From Bradyrhizobium sp. sGM-13 (GTDB lineage Bacteria; Pseudomonadota; Alphaproteobacteria; Rhizobiales; Xanthobacteraceae): a stretch of 64,000 nt of DNA. The position numbers and the translations under genes are program-made. The stretch is taken from the NCBI RefSeq assembly GCF_018398875.1, contig NZ_JAGWDK010000013.1, positions 1-64,000 of the forward strand. Reading direction: 5' to 3'. Of this stretch, positions 61,953-64,000 are shown piece after piece. Below the pieces are notes generated by a model that was not told where the DNA came from, made no database searches, and saw only the letters and a program-made list of their open reading frames with translations. Each line of letters starts with the position of its first letter. Position 1 is the first letter of the stretch.

Positions 61953-62906
61953 TTACGCTGCGTGCTGCGCGGTTGCGCCGCTGACAACCTCTGCAAATCC
62001 CTGACGCCACGACGGATGCGCCGGCTGCCAGCCCAGCTCCCGCCTGGCCTTGGCGTTGGAGCTTGCCTGCACGTCGGTCATCATCGAAACCAGGTGCTCG
62101 CCGGCGAACAACCGACCAAGCCAGGCCGGCACGCGAATGGGGGGCCTAGCTCCGACCAGCGTGGCAAGCGCAGGCAGCCATTCGCTGACCGGCGCCGGTT
62201 CATCGTCGACGATGTTGTAGATTTCGCCTGATGTGCCGCGCTCGATGGCAGCAACAGTCGCGGCAGCCGCGTCATCGACGTGGATGAACGACCACCGTCC
62301 GCCACCACCGCCGATCAGCGGCACGCGGCGGCGGCGCACCTGTTCGATCATCGCACGCGACAGCATGCCCGTGTCCGGCCCGTAGAACGATCCGTATCGC
62401 AAGACGATGCCTTCGAGATTCGCCGAGCTGGTGACGGCGTCCTCCAGATACTGAATCGCGTCCAGCGTGCGGCGCAGTTCCTCCGGCGGATTGAAATCGA
62501 GCGGATCGGCCTCGGCCTTGATCGGTTCGTAGGTCCAGCCACAGAAGCTCTGGGCGATGAAGCGCTTGACGCCGGCCTCGCGTGCGGCTGCCAACAGAAA
62601 ATCGGTGCCCTGCGTGCGCAATCGATTGGTGGTAGCGAACGCGCGATCGAAATGCCTGAGATCCGTGACCCCTGCGAGATCGGTCATCTCATCGATGATG
62701 ACATCCGGCTTCGCTGCACGCACTGCGGCGCGAATGGCCGGCGCGTCGAGCCCATCGGCGATCACAGGTTCCGCGCCCATCCGTCTGATGATCTCGGCCT
62801 TCGCCGCCGTTCGCGTCGTGCCAACGACGGAATGACCGGCCGCAATCAGGGCGGCAAGTAGTGGACGGCCTACAGCGCCAGTGGCGCCTGCAACAAAAAT
62901 CCGCAT
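61953..62906 (-). CDS. NAD(P)-dependent epimerase-like oxidoreductase
   Basis: 317 residues, extended SDR: GATGAVGRP (8-16), FIAQSFCGWTYEP and VLRYGSFYGPDTGM, FIHVDDAAAATVAAIERG, with RRELGWQPAHPSWRQGF near the end. A Tyr-x-x-x-Lys in the usual place is not evident (YEPIKAEAD is the nearest). Broadly like the gene at 3317 but not a close paralogue. The ATG follows AGGAGGA. Substrate unknown. Confidence 0.9.
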   Translation of the reverse strand: MRIFVAGATGAVGRPLLAALIAAGHSVVGTTRTAAKAEIIRRMGAEPVIADGLDAPAIRAAVRAAKPDVIIDEMTDLAGVTDLRHFDRAFATTNRLRTQGTDFLLAAAREAGVKRFIAQSFCGWTYEPIKAEADPLDFNPPEELRRTLDAIQYLEDAVTSSANLEGIVLRYGSFYGPDTGMLSRAMIEQVRRRRVPLIGGGGGRWSFIHVDDAAAATVAAIERGTSGEIYNIVDDEPAPVSEWLPALATLVGARPPIRVPAWLGRLFAGEHLVSMMTDVQASSNAKARRELGWQPAHPSWRQGFAEVVSGATAQHAA

Positions 62907-63106
62907 GCCGAATCCTCCTGCTGCTGCCCCAAAATTTCTGGCCGGCAGGTAGTCGATTGAAATGTGAATTCAAGCGCGCGGATGTGGCTGAAGGCCCCTG
63001 TTCATCCGGACTTGTTCCGCAAAGGCCAAGCCGCATCGTGCGCGCATCGACAACGAAAAAGGCGCGCCGTCGGCGCGCCTTCGAAACGTCGTCGTGACTC
63101 AGATTC

Positions 63107-64000
63107 TTACCGAATCGTGACCGGCGCGGGCAGCGGCGGCACCACCGCCGGCTGCGCACCGGAAGCGGGCGCCAGTTGGGCCTGAGCCGGTCGGGGGGCT
63201 GCTGCGGCAGCCGGGCCAGCGGCGGGCGGGGCGGCCGACGCGTTTGCGACGTTGGCGGGCGGCGGGCTGCCCGGCAACACGACTACGCGGGTACCGACCT
63301 TGGCGCGCTCGAACAGGTCGGAGACGTCCTCGTTCAGCATGCCGATGCAGCCCGAGGAGACGAACTTGCCGATCGTCGAAGGCTGGTTGGTGCCGTGGAT
63401 GCGGTAGATGGTCGAACCCAGATACATTGCACGTGCGCCGAGCGGATTGCCGGGGCCGCCAGCCATGAAGCGCGGCAGATAGGGCTGGCGCTCGATCATC
63501 TCGGTCGGCGGATGCCAGTCCGGCCACTCGGCCTTGCGGCTGATCTTCTGCACGCCGTTCCAGGTGAAGCCGTCGCGGCCGACGCGGACGCCGTAGCGAA
63601 TCGCGCGTCCGCCACCGAGGACGTAATAGAGATGGGTATTGGCGGTATCGACCACGATGGTGCCCGCGGGCTCCTTGGTCGTGAAGGCCACTTCCTGGCG
63701 GCGCAGATGCGGCGGAAGCTGCGCAGGGCCGACTTCCGGCTGCTCTTCCGGCGGCAGCGCGGCGAGTTGCACCGGCTTGCCATCAGCTCCAACGGCGGGT
63801 TGCTGCGACTGCGGGAGCGCGCCAGTGGCGGCGGGCGCGGCCGCCGGTGCGGCGCCGATGGCCCCCGGCGGGCGCAGGCCGGCGCGGTCGTCGTTCGGAT
63901 AGACGATACCGGCGCCGGGAATGCGGCTATCGCCGCGATCCGAATAGACCGGCTGCTGCGAACCGGGCGGACGGTCCGCATAGATCACCGGCGGCGGACC
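63107..64000 (-). CDS. L,D-transpeptidase (YkuD), 5' end beyond the window
   Basis: Partial gene: the frame has no stop up to 64000, so the N-terminus and any signal peptide lie outside. The visible part has a Pro/Ala-rich region, then a YkuD domain (from about 63700 leftward): TIVVDTANTHLYYVLGGGRAIRYGV, and the active site with HGTNQPSTIG and the nucleophile in SSGCIGML. This is a peptidoglycan 3-3 cross-linking or lipoprotein-attaching enzyme. A long Ala/Pro tail ends the protein. Confidence 0.93.
   Translation of the reverse strand, partial: GPPPVIYADRPPGSQQPVYSDRGDSRIPGAGIVYPNDDRAGLRPPGAIGAAPAAAPAATGALPQSQQPAVGADGKPVQLAALPPEEQPEVGPAQLPPHLRRQEVAFTTKEPAGTIVVDTANTHLYYVLGGGRAIRYGVRVGRDGFTWNGVQKISRKAEWPDWHPPTEMIERQPYLPRFMAGGPGNPLGARAMYLGSTIYRIHGTNQPSTIGKFVSSGCIGMLNEDVSDLFERAKVGTRVVVLPGSPPPANVANASAAPPAAGPAAAAAPRPAQAQLAPASGAQPAVVPPLPAPVTIR

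Overview
The window is chromosomal DNA of an alphaproteobacterium, almost certainly a Bradyrhizobium or close relative. The main evidence is a cytochrome b/c1 polyprotein gene (fbcH) behind a Rieske gene (fbcF), a fused trpE(G) gene behind a trpL attenuator, an Irr-type iron box in front of bfr, Zur-type zinc boxes, high GC with strong third-position bias, and several families of short palindromic repeats of the kind that fill Bradyrhizobium intergenic DNA. I saw no rRNA, tRNA, insertion sequence, prophage or CRISPR array. This is mostly core and conserved-accessory chromosome.

Layout. 1-5 kb (minus): apt, trpE(G) with its leader peptide and attenuator, an NAD-dependent epimerase-like protein and a dienelactone hydrolase. 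5-7.8 kb (minus): the cytochrome bc1 operon fbcF-fbcH, ended by a clear terminator. 8-10.4 kb (plus): trmL-queE-queD-like-hemF, a tight run for tRNA modification and heme synthesis. 10.4-12.8 kb: a small acidic-tailed protein, a HAD hydrolase whose frame is broken twice, and an unrecognised membrane-anchored protein. 12.8-16.4 kb (minus): a five-gene run joined by 4-base overlaps (DUF1285, NUDIX, DUF6111, cca, TauE/SafE). 16.7-23.5 kb (plus): a MoxR ATPase/DUF58/BatA-DUF4159/VWA operon. 23.6-28.1 kb: a zinc-acquisition island (COG0523 GTPase, small His/Cys protein, TonB receptor) with two Zur-like boxes. 28.2-34.7 kb: Kef-type antiporter, GNAT, glycosyltransferase, NUDIX, phosphoesterase and small proteins.

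34.8-38 kb: isocitrate lyase diverging from a RamB/ScfR-type regulator. 38.5-41 kb: small secreted and zinc-ribbon proteins, a VOC protein and a DinB protein among repeats. 41.2-44.8 kb (minus): a three-subunit molybdenum hydroxylase (FAD, 2Fe-2S, Mo). 45-53.5 kb: single-gene units including a lytic transglycosylase, RidA, an SDR, an alpha/beta hydrolase and many small DUF proteins. 53.7-54.6 kb (minus): bfd and bfr with an iron control element. 55-58.4 kb: two tandem glycine-zipper proteins, a 15-residue-repeat secreted protein, a second lytic transglycosylase and a UPF0114 membrane protein. 58.5-64 kb: ettA, a D-2-hydroxyacid dehydrogenase, another epimerase-like protein and an L,D-transpeptidase cut by the window edge.

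Points most worth a second look: the trpL gene with its start codon where transcription should begin, the QueD-like protein that lacks the catalytic cysteine but has the PTPS-III glutamate, the zinc island, the MoxR operon, the twice-frameshifted HAD gene, the cysteine-rich Bfd, and the secreted 15-residue-repeat protein. I found no system I could confidently call entirely new.
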